A DNA stretch of 64,000 nt from an uncultured Exiguobacterium sp. (GTDB lineage: Bacteria; Bacillota; Bacilli; Exiguobacteriales; Exiguobacteriaceae): NCBI GenBank assembly GCA_913775715.1, contig CAJYMC010000007.1, positions 124,001-188,000 of the forward strand, read 5' to 3'. The notes below the pieces were generated by a model. The model ran no database searches, was not told the DNA's origin, and was given only the letters and a program-made list of their open reading frames with translations. The translations under genes and the position numbers were made by a program. How positions within the stretch are numbered: position 1 is the first letter of the stretch; every line of letters begins with the position of its first letter. Below are positions 1-7,519 of this stretch, piece by piece.

Positions 1-1023
1 ATTCAGCATTTAATGACAGGTCGCTGGGTACTTGATCTCCAAGAAGATGATGTCTACTGGTGTACGGCTGACCCGGGATGGGTCACAGGAACAAGCTACG
101 GCATCTTCGCACCATTCTTGAATGGCGCGACGAACGTCGTCGTCGGTGGACGTTTCAATCCGGACTTCTGGTACAGCGTCATCGAGAAGTATAAGGTAAC
201 AGTCTGGTATAGTGCGCCAACGGCTTTCCGGATGTTGATGGGGGCGGGAGCGGATGTTGCAAATCATCATGATCTCTCGAGTCTTCGTCATGTATTGTCT
301 GTCGGAGAACCGTTGAACCCGGAAGTCATTCGTTGGGGGAAAGAAGCTTTTGATCAACGGATTCATGATACATGGTGGATGACGGAGACAGGCGCAATGA
401 TGATTTGTAACTACAAGTCGATGGACATCAAACCGGGATCAATGGGGAAACCGATTCCAGGAACTCAGGCTGCGATCATTGATGATCAAGGAAATGAGTT
501 ACCGCCATTCCGAATGGGGAACCTTGCCTTAAAAACACCATGGCCATCGATGATGCGTCAAATTTGGAACAATCCGCAGAAATATGAATCCTATTTCTTT
601 AAAGGATGGTATGTCTCAGGGGATTCTGCCTATATGGATGACGAAGGTTACTTCTGGTTCCAAGGACGTGTCGATGACGTCATCATGACGGCTGGAGAAC
701 GGGTTGGTCCGTTCGAGGTTGAAAGTCGTCTCGTCGAGCACCCAGCTGTCGCAGAAGCCGGTGTCATCGGTAAACCAGATCCAGTTCGCGGTGAAATCAT
801 CAAGGCATTCATTGCCTTGCGTGATGGTTACGAGCCGACGGATGAGCTAAAACAAGAAATCCAAGCATTCGTCAAAGAGGGACTTGCTGCTCATGCGGCA
901 CCGAGAGAAATCGATTTCCGAGATAAGTTGCCGAAGACACGAAGTGGTAAAATCATGCGCCGTGTTCTGAAAGCGTGGGAATTGAACTTAGAAACAGGTG
1001 ATCTATCGACGATGGAGGATTGA
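1..1023 (+). CDS. acsA: Acetyl-CoA synthetase (AMP-forming), 3' part
   Basis: The reading frame is open from base 1, so the gene starts upstream; 340 residues of a family member usually about 570 long are present. It activates acetate to acetyl-CoA through an acetyl-adenylate in the cytosol. Adenylate-forming family motifs are visible: the A5-type stretch DTWWMTETG, the A8-type hinge region GRVDDVIMTAGERVGP, and the C-terminal A10 motif LPKTRSGKIMRR, whose lysine (residue 317 of this fragment) is the catalytic and regulatory acetylation site in the family. In B. subtilis acsA also lies near tyrS and rpsD. It converges on the penicillin-binding protein gene and shares a bidirectional terminator with it. 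The missing N-terminus cannot be judged. Assignment is firm; a related acyl-CoA synthetase is the only realistic alternative. Confidence 0.93.
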   Translation: MQHLMTGRWVLDLQEDDVYWCTADPGWVTGTSYGIFAPFLNGATNVVVGGRFNPDFWYSVIEKYKVTVWYSAPTAFRMLMGAGADVANHHDLSSLRHVLSVGEPLNPEVIRWGKEAFDQRIHDTWWMTETGAMMICNYKSMDIKPGSMGKPIPGTQAAIIDDQGNELPPFRMGNLALKTPWPSMMRQIWNNPQKYESYFFKGWYVSGDSAYMDDEGYFWFQGRVDDVIMTAGERVGPFEVESRLVEHPAVAEAGVIGKPDPVRGEIIKAFIALRDGYEPTDELKQEIQAFVKEGLAAHAAPREIDFRDKLPKTRSGKIMRRVLKAWELNLETGDLSTMED

Positions 1024-1028
1024 CCGTA

Positions 1029-1069
1029 AAAAAGGATGAATCACCGCAACAGGTGATCCATCCTTTTTG
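1029..1069. terminator. Bidirectional intrinsic terminator between acsA and the PBP gene
   Basis: A long hairpin of AAAAAGGATGRATCACC and its complement with a 6-nt loop has A-run and T-run flanks, so it can end transcription from both convergent genes. It abuts the stop codon of the minus-strand PBP gene. Confidence 0.88.
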
Positions 1070-3592
1070 TTAGTTTTCAGAAGCATCGTTTTTCTTTTCA
1101 TCTTGTTTCTTTTGTTGTTCTTGTTGTTTCTTCACATCTGCTTCTTTTTTCTTAGCGTCCGTTTCTGCTTTCTTCTTAGCGTCTGCCTCGGCTTTTGCTT
1201 TCGCATCGGCAGCACGTTTTGCGTCTTCTTCTGCTTTTTTCTTCGCATCTGCTTCAGCTTGTTGTTGCTCGTTTTGTTGAGCCTCTTGCTTTTGTTCTTC
1301 CTGCTTTTGTTCTTCTTGCTTTTGTTCTTCTTGTCTAGCTTCTTCTTTCTTCTTCTCAGCTTCTGCTTTTTTCTTCGCTTCCTCTTCTTTTTTCTTTTTG
1401 TCCTCTTCTTTGAAACGACCACTATTTTTGAAGTCATCTGAGGTGACAGAAGATGGTTGCGTAAAGCGGGCACCGGACTTGAAGTAGCTGCTGTTCGCGC
1501 CATACGTTGCATTCGCCATCTGTGACCACAGCGTCTGCGTACGTTGATAGTACGTTGACGGACCGATGAGTGAGTTGTTCTGGTCATGTCCTGTCCAGAC
1601 GGCAAGGGTCACACCAGGTGTCGAACCAACGAGGTAAGAGTCTTTGACATCATTGGTCGTACCTGTCTTACCAGCCCAGTCTCCAGGAACATTTAATCGG
1701 TCTTTTGCAAATGTTGCCGTACCTTTTGTAAAGACACCACGCATCATATCAAGCGTCAAGTAAGCCGTTCGTGGTTCGTAAATTCGTTTTTTCTTCGGTT
1801 TCGCTTTATAGATGTCTTTTCCATCTTTCGTGATTTTCGAGATAACGTATGGTTGCACGAATTCACCATAGTTCGCGAGTGTTGCGTAAGCACCAGCGAG
1901 TTCAACCGGTGTGATTTCCATCGTACCGAGTGCCGCAGAAGGAGCATAACGGATCGTATCCGGTACTTCAACACCCATATCGACGAGTTTCTGAATCGAA
2001 TTCGACATATTCATTTTCTCATAAATCTTAACGGCGGGTACGTTCAATGATAGTTCGAGTGCCGTACGAACGGTCACATTACCACGGTAACGACCACCTT
2101 CGTTCTTGATCGGACGGTCACCTGGTTGACGTGGTACGGTCTGGTAATAATACTCTTCATCATTGACGGTAGATGCCGGAGTGATGAGTCCATTCTCAAT
2201 AGCGTTTGAATAAACGAGAATCGGTTTAGCCGTTGATCCGATTTGACGTTTGGCTTGGAATGCTCGGTTGAAATCATCGGCTTTCCCATCCATATAGCGT
2301 CCGCCAACGAATCCAAGAATGCGGCCCGTCTCATTTTGAACCATAACCGCTGCTGTTTCTTCTGGGTCCTGTTTCGAAACGGTTTTTTTCGTTTTTGGAT
2401 CAACGACCTGCTTGTACTGCATACCGCCCGGGAAATTCGCATTGTTCTTTGCAGGTTGTTGCATCGCTTCGTGTATCTTTTTATCAAGCGTCAAGTGGAC
2501 TTTATATCCGCCTTGGCGAAGTGCGACAAGTGCTTGATCTTGATAGTTCGCACGGACCTCTGCCAGTTCAGATGGTTTCACTTCATCTTCTTTCACACCA
2601 TCTTGTTTCATCAGATATTTCGTCATAATTTTCGTTGCTTCGCGTTCCGCCAAATCATAGACGTACGGATACGTGTCACGCGAGCGTTTCGATTGCTTCG
2701 CAAAATCTTTTGTAATATCATGCTTGATTGCTTTTTCATACTGTTCTTTCGTGATATTTTTTGCGACATACATTCGCTTCAATACGGTTTTCATTCGGTT
2801 GACGCTTGGGGTTAAATCTTTTTTGACAACGCCACCTTGCAGGTAAGGTGTGTAGTAGTAAGGGTTTTTCGGAATACCAGCAAGAAAAGCTGCCTGTGGC
2901 AAAGTCAGTTTTTTTGCGGATTTATTGAATACGCCACGTGATGCGGCTTCAATACCAGCGATATTACGACCGAGCGAATTACGACCGAATGAGACGACGT
3001 TTAGATACGCTTGTAAAATCTCATCTTTCGACATCGCGTTTTCGAGGCGTAATGCCAAGAGAATCTCTTTTGCTTTTCGTTCGAATGAAACTTCGTTCGT
3101 TAAAATTTGGTTTTTAATCAATTGCTGTGTCAGTGTACTTCCACCAGTACGTGATGCAGAATTCGTCAGTTCCTGTAAGACGGCACGTAGCGTTGCTTTT
3201 GGAACGACTCCATCATGCTGATAAAAATCCACATCTTCTGTTGATAGAAGCGCATCAATCAAATAAGGAGAGATATTTTTAATATCGACAGGCTGACGTT
3301 CTTCATCCGTTGAGATGTTCGTCAGCTTTTCACCACTGCCCCAATAAATTTGACTCGTGACGGCATAGCTGTTGACTTCCTGCTTCATCTCAGCCAATGG
3401 TGGTGCTTTGGTATCCTTGACGAGGGATGCGAAGTAGCCACCCGCTGCACCGACAGAAAAGCTACCAACAAGTAGGACTGCTATGATGAGAAACAAGATG
3501 ATGTTCCATGAAACATCGTATGTGATATTCGACCAGTGCCGAACGGCTTTCGTCCGGGGATGATTCCAAAACTTGAACCAGTTCTCGCGCAT
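1070..3592 (-). CDS. Class A penicillin-binding protein (bifunctional transglycosylase/transpeptidase)
   Basis: This is an 840-residue membrane-anchored peptidoglycan synthase. A cytoplasmic N-terminus precedes one membrane segment (about residues 29-53). The glycosyltransferase domain (about 95-270) shows EDVDFYQHDG with catalytic Glu119, and GGSTLTQQLIKNQ at 150-162. The transpeptidase domain has the three active-site motifs STAK (Ser453), SLN (515-517) and KTGT (642-645). From about residue 727 to the end comes a 110-residue tail made almost only of K, E, Q and A, with short tandem repeats. It resembles B. subtilis PonA/PbpF-type enzymes in domain order, but I cannot assign an exact orthologue. 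The start has a reasonable spacing to AGGAG upstream (reverse complement of ctcct at 3600). The gene is a single transcription unit divergent from tyrS. Confidence 0.93.
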   Translation of the reverse strand: MRENWFKFWNHPRTKAVRHWSNITYDVSWNIILFLIIAVLLVGSFSVGAAGGYFASLVKDTKAPPLAEMKQEVNSYAVTSQIYWGSGEKLTNISTDEERQPVDIKNISPYLIDALLSTEDVDFYQHDGVVPKATLRAVLQELTNSASRTGGSTLTQQLIKNQILTNEVSFERKAKEILLALRLENAMSKDEILQAYLNVVSFGRNSLGRNIAGIEAASRGVFNKSAKKLTLPQAAFLAGIPKNPYYYTPYLQGGVVKKDLTPSVNRMKTVLKRMYVAKNITKEQYEKAIKHDITKDFAKQSKRSRDTYPYVYDLAEREATKIMTKYLMKQDGVKEDEVKPSELAEVRANYQDQALVALRQGGYKVHLTLDKKIHEAMQQPAKNNANFPGGMQYKQVVDPKTKKTVSKQDPEETAAVMVQNETGRILGFVGGRYMDGKADDFNRAFQAKRQIGSTAKPILVYSNAIENGLITPASTVNDEEYYYQTVPRQPGDRPIKNEGGRYRGNVTVRTALELSLNVPAVKIYEKMNMSNSIQKLVDMGVEVPDTIRYAPSAALGTMEITPVELAGAYATLANYGEFVQPYVISKITKDGKDIYKAKPKKKRIYEPRTAYLTLDMMRGVFTKGTATFAKDRLNVPGDWAGKTGTTNDVKDSYLVGSTPGVTLAVWTGHDQNNSLIGPSTYYQRTQTLWSQMANATYGANSSYFKSGARFTQPSSVTSDDFKNSGRFKEEDKKKKEEEAKKKAEAEKKKEEARQEEQKQEEQKQEEQKQEAQQNEQQQAEADAKKKAEEDAKRAADAKAKAEADAKKKAETDAKKKEADVKKQQEQQKKQDEKKNDASEN
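1286..1330 (-). repeat. Three tandem 15-bp repeats in the PBP tail
   Basis: Three near-perfect copies of the 15-mer TTGCTTTTGTTCTTC (plus-strand spelling) are adjacent and in frame. They encode repeated Gln-Glu-Glu-Gln-Lys units. They lie inside a wider low-complexity stretch (about 1073-1408) coding for the K/E/Q/A-rich tail. Confidence 0.85.
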
Positions 3593-3685
3593 AAATGATC
3601 TCCTTTACATCTTAAACTTAGGGGTAAATTATTATTAAATCACAGATAGACGTATTATACCATAAATCCACCAGTGAAATCGGAC

Positions 3686-3715
3686 TTGACAGCGGATTCG
3701 CCTTCGACGTATCAT
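3686..3715 (+). promoter_or_regulatory. SigA-type promoter for the tyrS leader
   Basis: A perfect -35 box TTGACA (3686-3691) is followed after 18 bases by TATCAT (3710-3715). Transcription should start near 3722, giving a leader of about 280 nt. Confidence 0.75.
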
Positions 3716-3721
3716 GAAACC

Positions 3722-3971
3722 ATCTTATTTTCATATATTACGTTAAACAGTGATCGGAATACAGTAGTAAGTCACTCCCTGTGACAGAGACCTAGTGGTG
3801 CTGCGAACTAGGACACAGTGAACTTACGAATTACGCTTCCGGGAGTTTCTTGAGAAATCAAGCGGTCCGTCCCGTTATCGACGAACCAAGTGGTCCTTTT
3901 ATGTAAAGGGCAATCAGGGTGGTACCACGGAATCTTCCGTCCCTTCGTCTTAGACGAAGGGACGGTTTTTT
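3722..3971 (+). promoter_or_regulatory. T-box leader of tyrS (tRNA-Tyr sensing)
   Basis: The diagnostic T-box sequence AGGGTGGTACCACG is at 3916-3929. It is followed by a terminator hairpin (stem 3937-3949 with 3953-3965) and a T-run. The upstream 190 nt can hold Stem I and contains UAC triplets (3824-3838 area) that could serve as the Tyr specifier; I did not fold it fully. By family knowledge, uncharged tRNA-Tyr pairs with the specifier and the T-box bulge, which stabilises the antiterminator and allows tyrS transcription. Confidence 0.95.
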
Positions 3972-4003
3972 ATTGTTAAAAGTGAACTTTAGGAGGAGAC
4001 ACA

Positions 4004-5251
4004 ATGACGTTATTAGAGGATTTAGAATTTCGCGGTTTAATTAACCAAATGACGGATGAAGAAGGATTGAAGACATTACTCGAGACACCAACAACTCTAT
4101 ACACGGGTTTCGATCCAACAGCTGATTCATTGCACATCGGGCACTTGTTACCGATTTTAGTCTTAAAACGATTCCAACAAGCAGGACACCATGTCGTAGG
4201 TCTCGTTGGTGGAGCAACGGGAATGATCGGAGACCCGAGTGGTCGCGCAACAGAACGTTCGTTGAACACATCGGATATCGTCGAAGAGTTCGCGAATCGG
4301 ATTAAGGACCAGTTGTCACGTTTCTTACCGCTTGAAGGAGAAAACCCGGTCACGATCGCCAATAACCTGGACTGGACGAAAGATTTGACGATCATCGATT
4401 TCTTACGCGATATCGGAAAACACTTCCCGGTCAGCTACATGCTTGCGAAAGACTCTGTTGACTCACGACTTCAAAACGGGATCTCATTCACTGAGTTCTC
4501 ATACATGTTACTTCAATCATTTGACTTCTTGAAACTCTACGAAGACAAAGGATGCCGTCTTCAAGTCGGAGGTAGTGACCAGTGGGGGAACATCACAGCA
4601 GGGATGGAATTGATTCGTCGTGCGGGTCATGAAGAAAAAGCATTCGGATTGACGGTACCGCTTGTTACAAAAGCAGACGGTCAAAAATTCGGTAAGACAG
4701 CAGGTGGTGCGGTTTGGTTAGACGCTGACAAAACGTCACCGTACGAGTTCTACCAATTCTGGTTCAACGTTGACGATCTTGACGTCATCAAGTTCTTGAA
4801 ATACTTCACGTTCTTAACGCACGAAGAACTCGACGCGCTCGCAGAAGAAGTCAAGGCAGCACCAGAGAAGCGTGTCGCGCAACGTCGTCTCGCAGAAGAG
4901 ATGACAGTTCTCGTCCATGGTGAAGAAGGGCTGACACAAGCGCAACGTATTACGACGGCACTCTTTAGTGGAGATATTAAATCGTTGCAAGTCGAAGATA
5001 TCGAAGATGCGTTCAAAGGAATGCCGCGCTTCACACTCGGTGAAGCGACAAACCTCGTCGACGTTCTCGTTGAGGCGAAGATCAGTCCGTCAAAACGTCA
5101 AGCACGTGAAGACGTAACAAACGGTGCGATCTACCTGAACGGAGAACGCGAGCAAGATTTAACGAAAGAAATCACAGAAGCTGATGCGATTGGTCGCTTT
5201 ACGATCGTACGTCGCGGAAAGAAAAAATACTTCGTCGTCGAGCATGCTTGA
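4004..5251 (+). CDS. tyrS: Tyrosyl-tRNA synthetase
   Basis: The 415-residue enzyme charges tRNA-Tyr in the cytosol. The class I signature is present as HIGH (within ADSLHIGHLLP) near residue 46. The KMSKS-equivalent is KFGKT, typical of the bacterial TyrS subgroup. The Tyr-binding region contains GGSDQWGNIT. The C-terminus (about 345-415) carries an S4-like RNA-binding domain. Length matches B. subtilis TyrS (about 420). Shine-Dalgarno AGGAGGA is at about 3991-3997, 6-7 bases before the ATG. The gene is monocistronic between its T-box leader and a terminator shared with bioY. Confidence 0.98.
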   Translation: MTLLEDLEFRGLINQMTDEEGLKTLLETPTTLYTGFDPTADSLHIGHLLPILVLKRFQQAGHHVVGLVGGATGMIGDPSGRATERSLNTSDIVEEFANRIKDQLSRFLPLEGENPVTIANNLDWTKDLTIIDFLRDIGKHFPVSYMLAKDSVDSRLQNGISFTEFSYMLLQSFDFLKLYEDKGCRLQVGGSDQWGNITAGMELIRRAGHEEKAFGLTVPLVTKADGQKFGKTAGGAVWLDADKTSPYEFYQFWFNVDDLDVIKFLKYFTFLTHEELDALAEEVKAAPEKRVAQRRLAEEMTVLVHGEEGLTQAQRITTALFSGDIKSLQVEDIEDAFKGMPRFTLGEATNLVDVLVEAKISPSKRQAREDVTNGAIYLNGEREQDLTKEITEADAIGRFTIVRRGKKKYFVVEHA

Positions 5252-5261
5252 TGATATACGA

Positions 5262-5299
5262 AACGCTCCCTGCACTTAGATGCAGAGAGCGTTTTTTTA
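5262..5299. terminator. Terminator between tyrS and bioY
   Basis: The hairpin AACGCTC-CTGCA / TGCAG-AGAGCGTT is followed by seven T residues on the plus strand. The T-run overlaps the stop codon of minus-strand bioY, so it mainly serves tyrS. Confidence 0.85.
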
Positions 5300-5824
5300 A
5301 GCTGTCCGGAATAAGCGGAGTGGCAACAAGCGAACAGCAATCGTCGTGGCGATGACAGCTTTGATTGTATCCCATAAGATGAAAGGATAGTTAATCGCAA
5401 AAGCATCTTTGAACGATAGATCGAGTACAGCCATTAGACCAAATGTTCCAAGCAGGTAGACTAAACCAAGACCAAAGACGATCATCCCGATGAAGAGGGG
5501 AACGAAGCGACGCGTTTTTTCAGCAACAAGTCCGATGAAGAATCCGGCAATCGGAAAGGCAATCAAATAACCAACGGTTGGTCCGACAAATGGGGCTAGT
5601 CCTCCTTTTCCGCCAAGTACCGGTAGACCAGCTGCTGCGAGCAATAAGAAAATCAAGACAGCGAGTCCGCCGCGTTTGCCTCCGAGGATAGCGCTGACCG
5701 TCATGATCGCGAGCATCTGAAGCGTGATTGGAACGGCACCGACAAGTTGAATCTGTGGCAAAGAGCTGACGGCAGCGATGATGGCAGCACCAAGGGCGAT
5801 GAATGTTAAATCTCTTGTTTTCAT
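5297..5824 (-). CDS. bioY: BioY, biotin-specific S component of an ECF transporter
   Basis: The 175-residue integral membrane protein has about six hydrophobic segments. It shows the BioY family pattern: N-terminal FIALGAAIIAAVS, a loop with GGKRGGLAVL, and LPVLGGKGGLAPFVGPTVGYL in the middle. It binds biotin in the membrane and works with the shared EcfA-EcfA'-EcfT energising module, which is not in this window. A BirA-type operator lies directly upstream (5847-5879), which independently supports biotin as the substrate. Shine-Dalgarno GAGGAC is visible on the minus strand just upstream of the ATG. Confidence 0.95.
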   Translation of the reverse strand: MKTRDLTFIALGAAIIAAVSSLPQIQLVGAVPITLQMLAIMTVSAILGGKRGGLAVLIFLLLAAAGLPVLGGKGGLAPFVGPTVGYLIAFPIAGFFIGLVAEKTRRFVPLFIGMIVFGLGLVYLLGTFGLMAVLDLSFKDAFAINYPFILWDTIKAVIATTIAVRLLPLRLFRTA

Positions 5825-5846
5825 GAATGAAGTCCTCTTTTCTATT

Positions 5847-5879
5847 TGTGTTAACTATGTATATTTAAAGGTTAACACA
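5847..5879 (-). promoter_or_regulatory. BirA (biotin repressor) operator upstream of bioY
   Basis: A perfect 9-bp inverted repeat TGTGTTAAC - 15 bases - GTTAACACA lies 23 bases upstream of the bioY start. Half-site and spacing match the known BirA operator form (TTGTTAAC-N14/16-GTTAACAA). Bound biotinyl-AMP-BirA would shut bioY when biotin is plentiful. Confidence 0.9.
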
Positions 5880-5937
5880 GACGAATGGATGACGTCACTC
5901 TTTTTTTAAGACCAGGTATACATTTTAGTCATAGACA

Positions 5938-5967
5938 TAAAAAAAGCACCCACCGAAGTGAGTGCTG
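5938..5967 (-). terminator. rpsD: rpsD intrinsic terminator
   Basis: On the minus strand an 8-bp stem (GCACTCAC / GTGGGTGC) with a TTCG tetraloop is followed by a run of T residues, directly downstream of the rpsD stop. Confidence 0.88.
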
Positions 5968-5977
5968 GAACAATCGA

Positions 5978-6577
5978 TTAACGTGAGTAGTACTCGACGA
6001 CGAGTTGTTCTTGGATTTGATCGTTCAATTCAGAACGCTCAGGAAGACGGACGAACGTTCCTTCGAGCTTCTCAGCATCGAAAGTAACGAAGTCTTTAGT
6101 TGCTGGAGCAACTTCGAGTGCTTCTTTGATAACGACAAAGTTCTTCGATTTTTCGCGAACTGAGATCGTTTGACCTGGTTTCACGCGGAATGATGGAATA
6201 TCAACGCGTTGTCCATCAACTTGGATGTGACCGTGGTTAACGAGCTGACGAGCAGCACGACGTGTACGAGCCATACCCATACGGTAAACGACGTTATCAA
6301 GACGTGCTTCGAGTAAGAACATGAAGTTCTCACCGTGGATACCAGGCATTTTGCCAGCATCGTTGAAGATACGGTTGAATTGGCGTTCGTTTACTCCGTA
6401 CATGTGACGAAGTGTTTGCTTCGCTTGAAGTTGAAGACCGTACTCAGATACTTTACGACGGCTGTTACCGTGTTGACCTGGTGCGTAAGGGCGTTTTGCG
6501 ATTTCTTTTCCTGTTTCAGTAAGTGAGATACCGAGACGACGTGAGAGTTTCCAAGCTGGACCTGTATAGCGAGCCAT
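5978..6577 (-). CDS. rpsD: 30S ribosomal protein S4
   Basis: The 199-residue primary 16S rRNA-binding protein nucleates 30S assembly. It begins [16 protein letters not shown], a hallmark of bacterial S4, followed by the basic linker RPYAPGQHG. The S4 RNA-binding fold (about 90-155) contains [20 protein letters not shown]. Length is as usual (200 in B. subtilis). Shine-Dalgarno AAGGAGG is well placed. It is monocistronic and preceded by a leader of nearly 190 nt, fitting the S4-autoregulated rpsD leader known in Bacillus. The highly optimised codon use fits a ribosomal protein. Confidence 0.98.
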   Translation of the reverse strand: MARYTGPAWKLSRRLGISLTETGKEIAKRPYAPGQHGNSRRKVSEYGLQLQAKQTLRHMYGVNERQFNRIFNDAGKMPGIHGENFMFLLEARLDNVVYRMGMARTRRAARQLVNHGHIQVDGQRVDIPSFRVKPGQTISVREKSKNFVVIKEALEVAPATKDFVTFDAEKLEGTFVRLPERSELNDQIQEQLVVEYYSR

Positions 6578-6769
6578 AATAAGACTCCTCCTTATTGTTC
6601 GTTATTATTTGCATAAAAATAATAACGCCATCAAACCCACATTACGCCCATTTCATGATGTGGCACCCTCGCTTGATAGCAAAGTTACACGATGCCCCTC
6701 CGGTTATTCACCGAGTCATGAAATGTGATACGTAAGCGATTTGACCGCTATCGTTATCATTTCTGCACT
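6578..6769 (-). promoter_or_regulatory. rpsD 5' leader, probable S4 autoregulatory RNA
   Basis: The transcript predicted from the promoter at 6776-6804 carries about 190 nt before rpsD. It can form several helices; for example AATAATAAC pairs with GTTATTATT just upstream of the Shine-Dalgarno. In B. subtilis rpsD is repressed by S4 binding to a comparable leader. I did not verify the specific pseudoknot. Confidence 0.6.
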
Positions 6770-6775
6770 TTTACA

Positions 6776-6804
6776 AGTATACGGTGTGGACAATCGACTG
6801 TCAA
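6776..6804 (-). promoter_or_regulatory. Strong SigA promoter of rpsD
   Basis: On the minus strand a perfect TTGACA (6799-6804) is followed, 17 bases later, by TATACT (6776-6781). It lies just past the stop codon of the upstream GAF-domain gene. Confidence 0.85.
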
Positions 6805-6810
6805 TCAGAA

Positions 6811-7296
6811 TTACAGATGGCGAAGCAGTGTCGTACAGAATGCTTCTAGACCAGCTTGATCGACTTCGTCGAAACGGTTGAATTCTGGGCTGTCGATATC
6901 GAGGACACCAATCGTTTGTCCGTCTTTGACGAGTGGAATGACGATTTCTGAATTCGAAGCCGCGTCACATGCGATGTGACCTGGGAACTGATGTACATCT
7001 TCGATTCGTTGTGTCGTTTGTTCTGCTGCGGACGTTCCGCAAACACCACGACCAAATGGAATACGGACGCATGCTGGAAGTCCTTGGAACGGTCCGAGGA
7101 CGAGTTGGTTTTGCTCCGCATCCGTCAAATAGAAGCCGACCCAATTGATACGGTCGAGGAACTGATTGAGTAACGCGCTCGCGTTCGATAAGTTTGCAAC
7201 TTGATTGTCTTCTCCCATTAATAGCGCATCGAGTTGTTTTGAGAGCATGTCGTATTGTTTCGTCCGGTCACCTTCATATGTCTTTGTTTCGAACAT
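6811..7296 (-). CDS. msrC: GAF-domain free methionine-(R)-sulfoxide reductase (YtsP-like)
   Basis: This 161-residue cytosolic protein reduces free methionine-R-sulfoxide. The whole chain is one GAF domain: NWVGFYL at about 51-57, GPFQGLPACVRIPFGRGVCG around 68-87 and HIACDAASNSEIVIP around 107-121. The three conserved cysteines are Cys76, Cys86 and Cys110, with the same spacing as Cys84/94/118 of the E. coli enzyme, so catalysis is expected to be intact. It sits upstream of rpsD as ytsP does in B. subtilis. A Shine-Dalgarno GGGAGG precedes the ATG. Its end lies within 10 bases of the rpsD -35 box. Confidence 0.93.
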   Translation of the reverse strand: MFETKTYEGDRTKQYDMLSKQLDALLMGEDNQVANLSNASALLNQFLDRINWVGFYLTDAEQNQLVLGPFQGLPACVRIPFGRGVCGTSAAEQTTQRIEDVHQFPGHIACDAASNSEIVIPLVKDGQTIGVLDIDSPEFNRFDEVDQAGLEAFCTTLLRHL

Positions 7297-7519
7297 AATA
7301 AAAATTCCTCCCGTGAAAAGCGTATTTTTTTTAGTTTAACGAGTTTTCGCGTAGCTGACAAACAATTGATTTTTGGAAAAAGGATTCAAAACAGCGGAAG
7401 AAATCAGGAAAAGCCCTTGTAAATCTATGCAAAACGGTTGCGCTATACTATTATAAGGATAAGATTATTGCGATTTAGAGAAAATCTAAAGTCGTAGGAC
7501 AGAGTGGAGGTCGTGACAA

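Noticed and set aside
1067..1441. Long plus-strand open frame rich in Leu and Phe, looking like a membrane protein
   Set aside because: It is the antisense of the low-complexity Lys/Glu/Gln tail of the PBP gene; the composition is a mirror artefact and there is no ribosome binding site.
2243..2815. 190-codon plus-strand open frame
   Set aside because: Lies wholly antisense to the PBP transpeptidase and linker region, Phe/Arg-rich, no Shine-Dalgarno, no recognisable motif.
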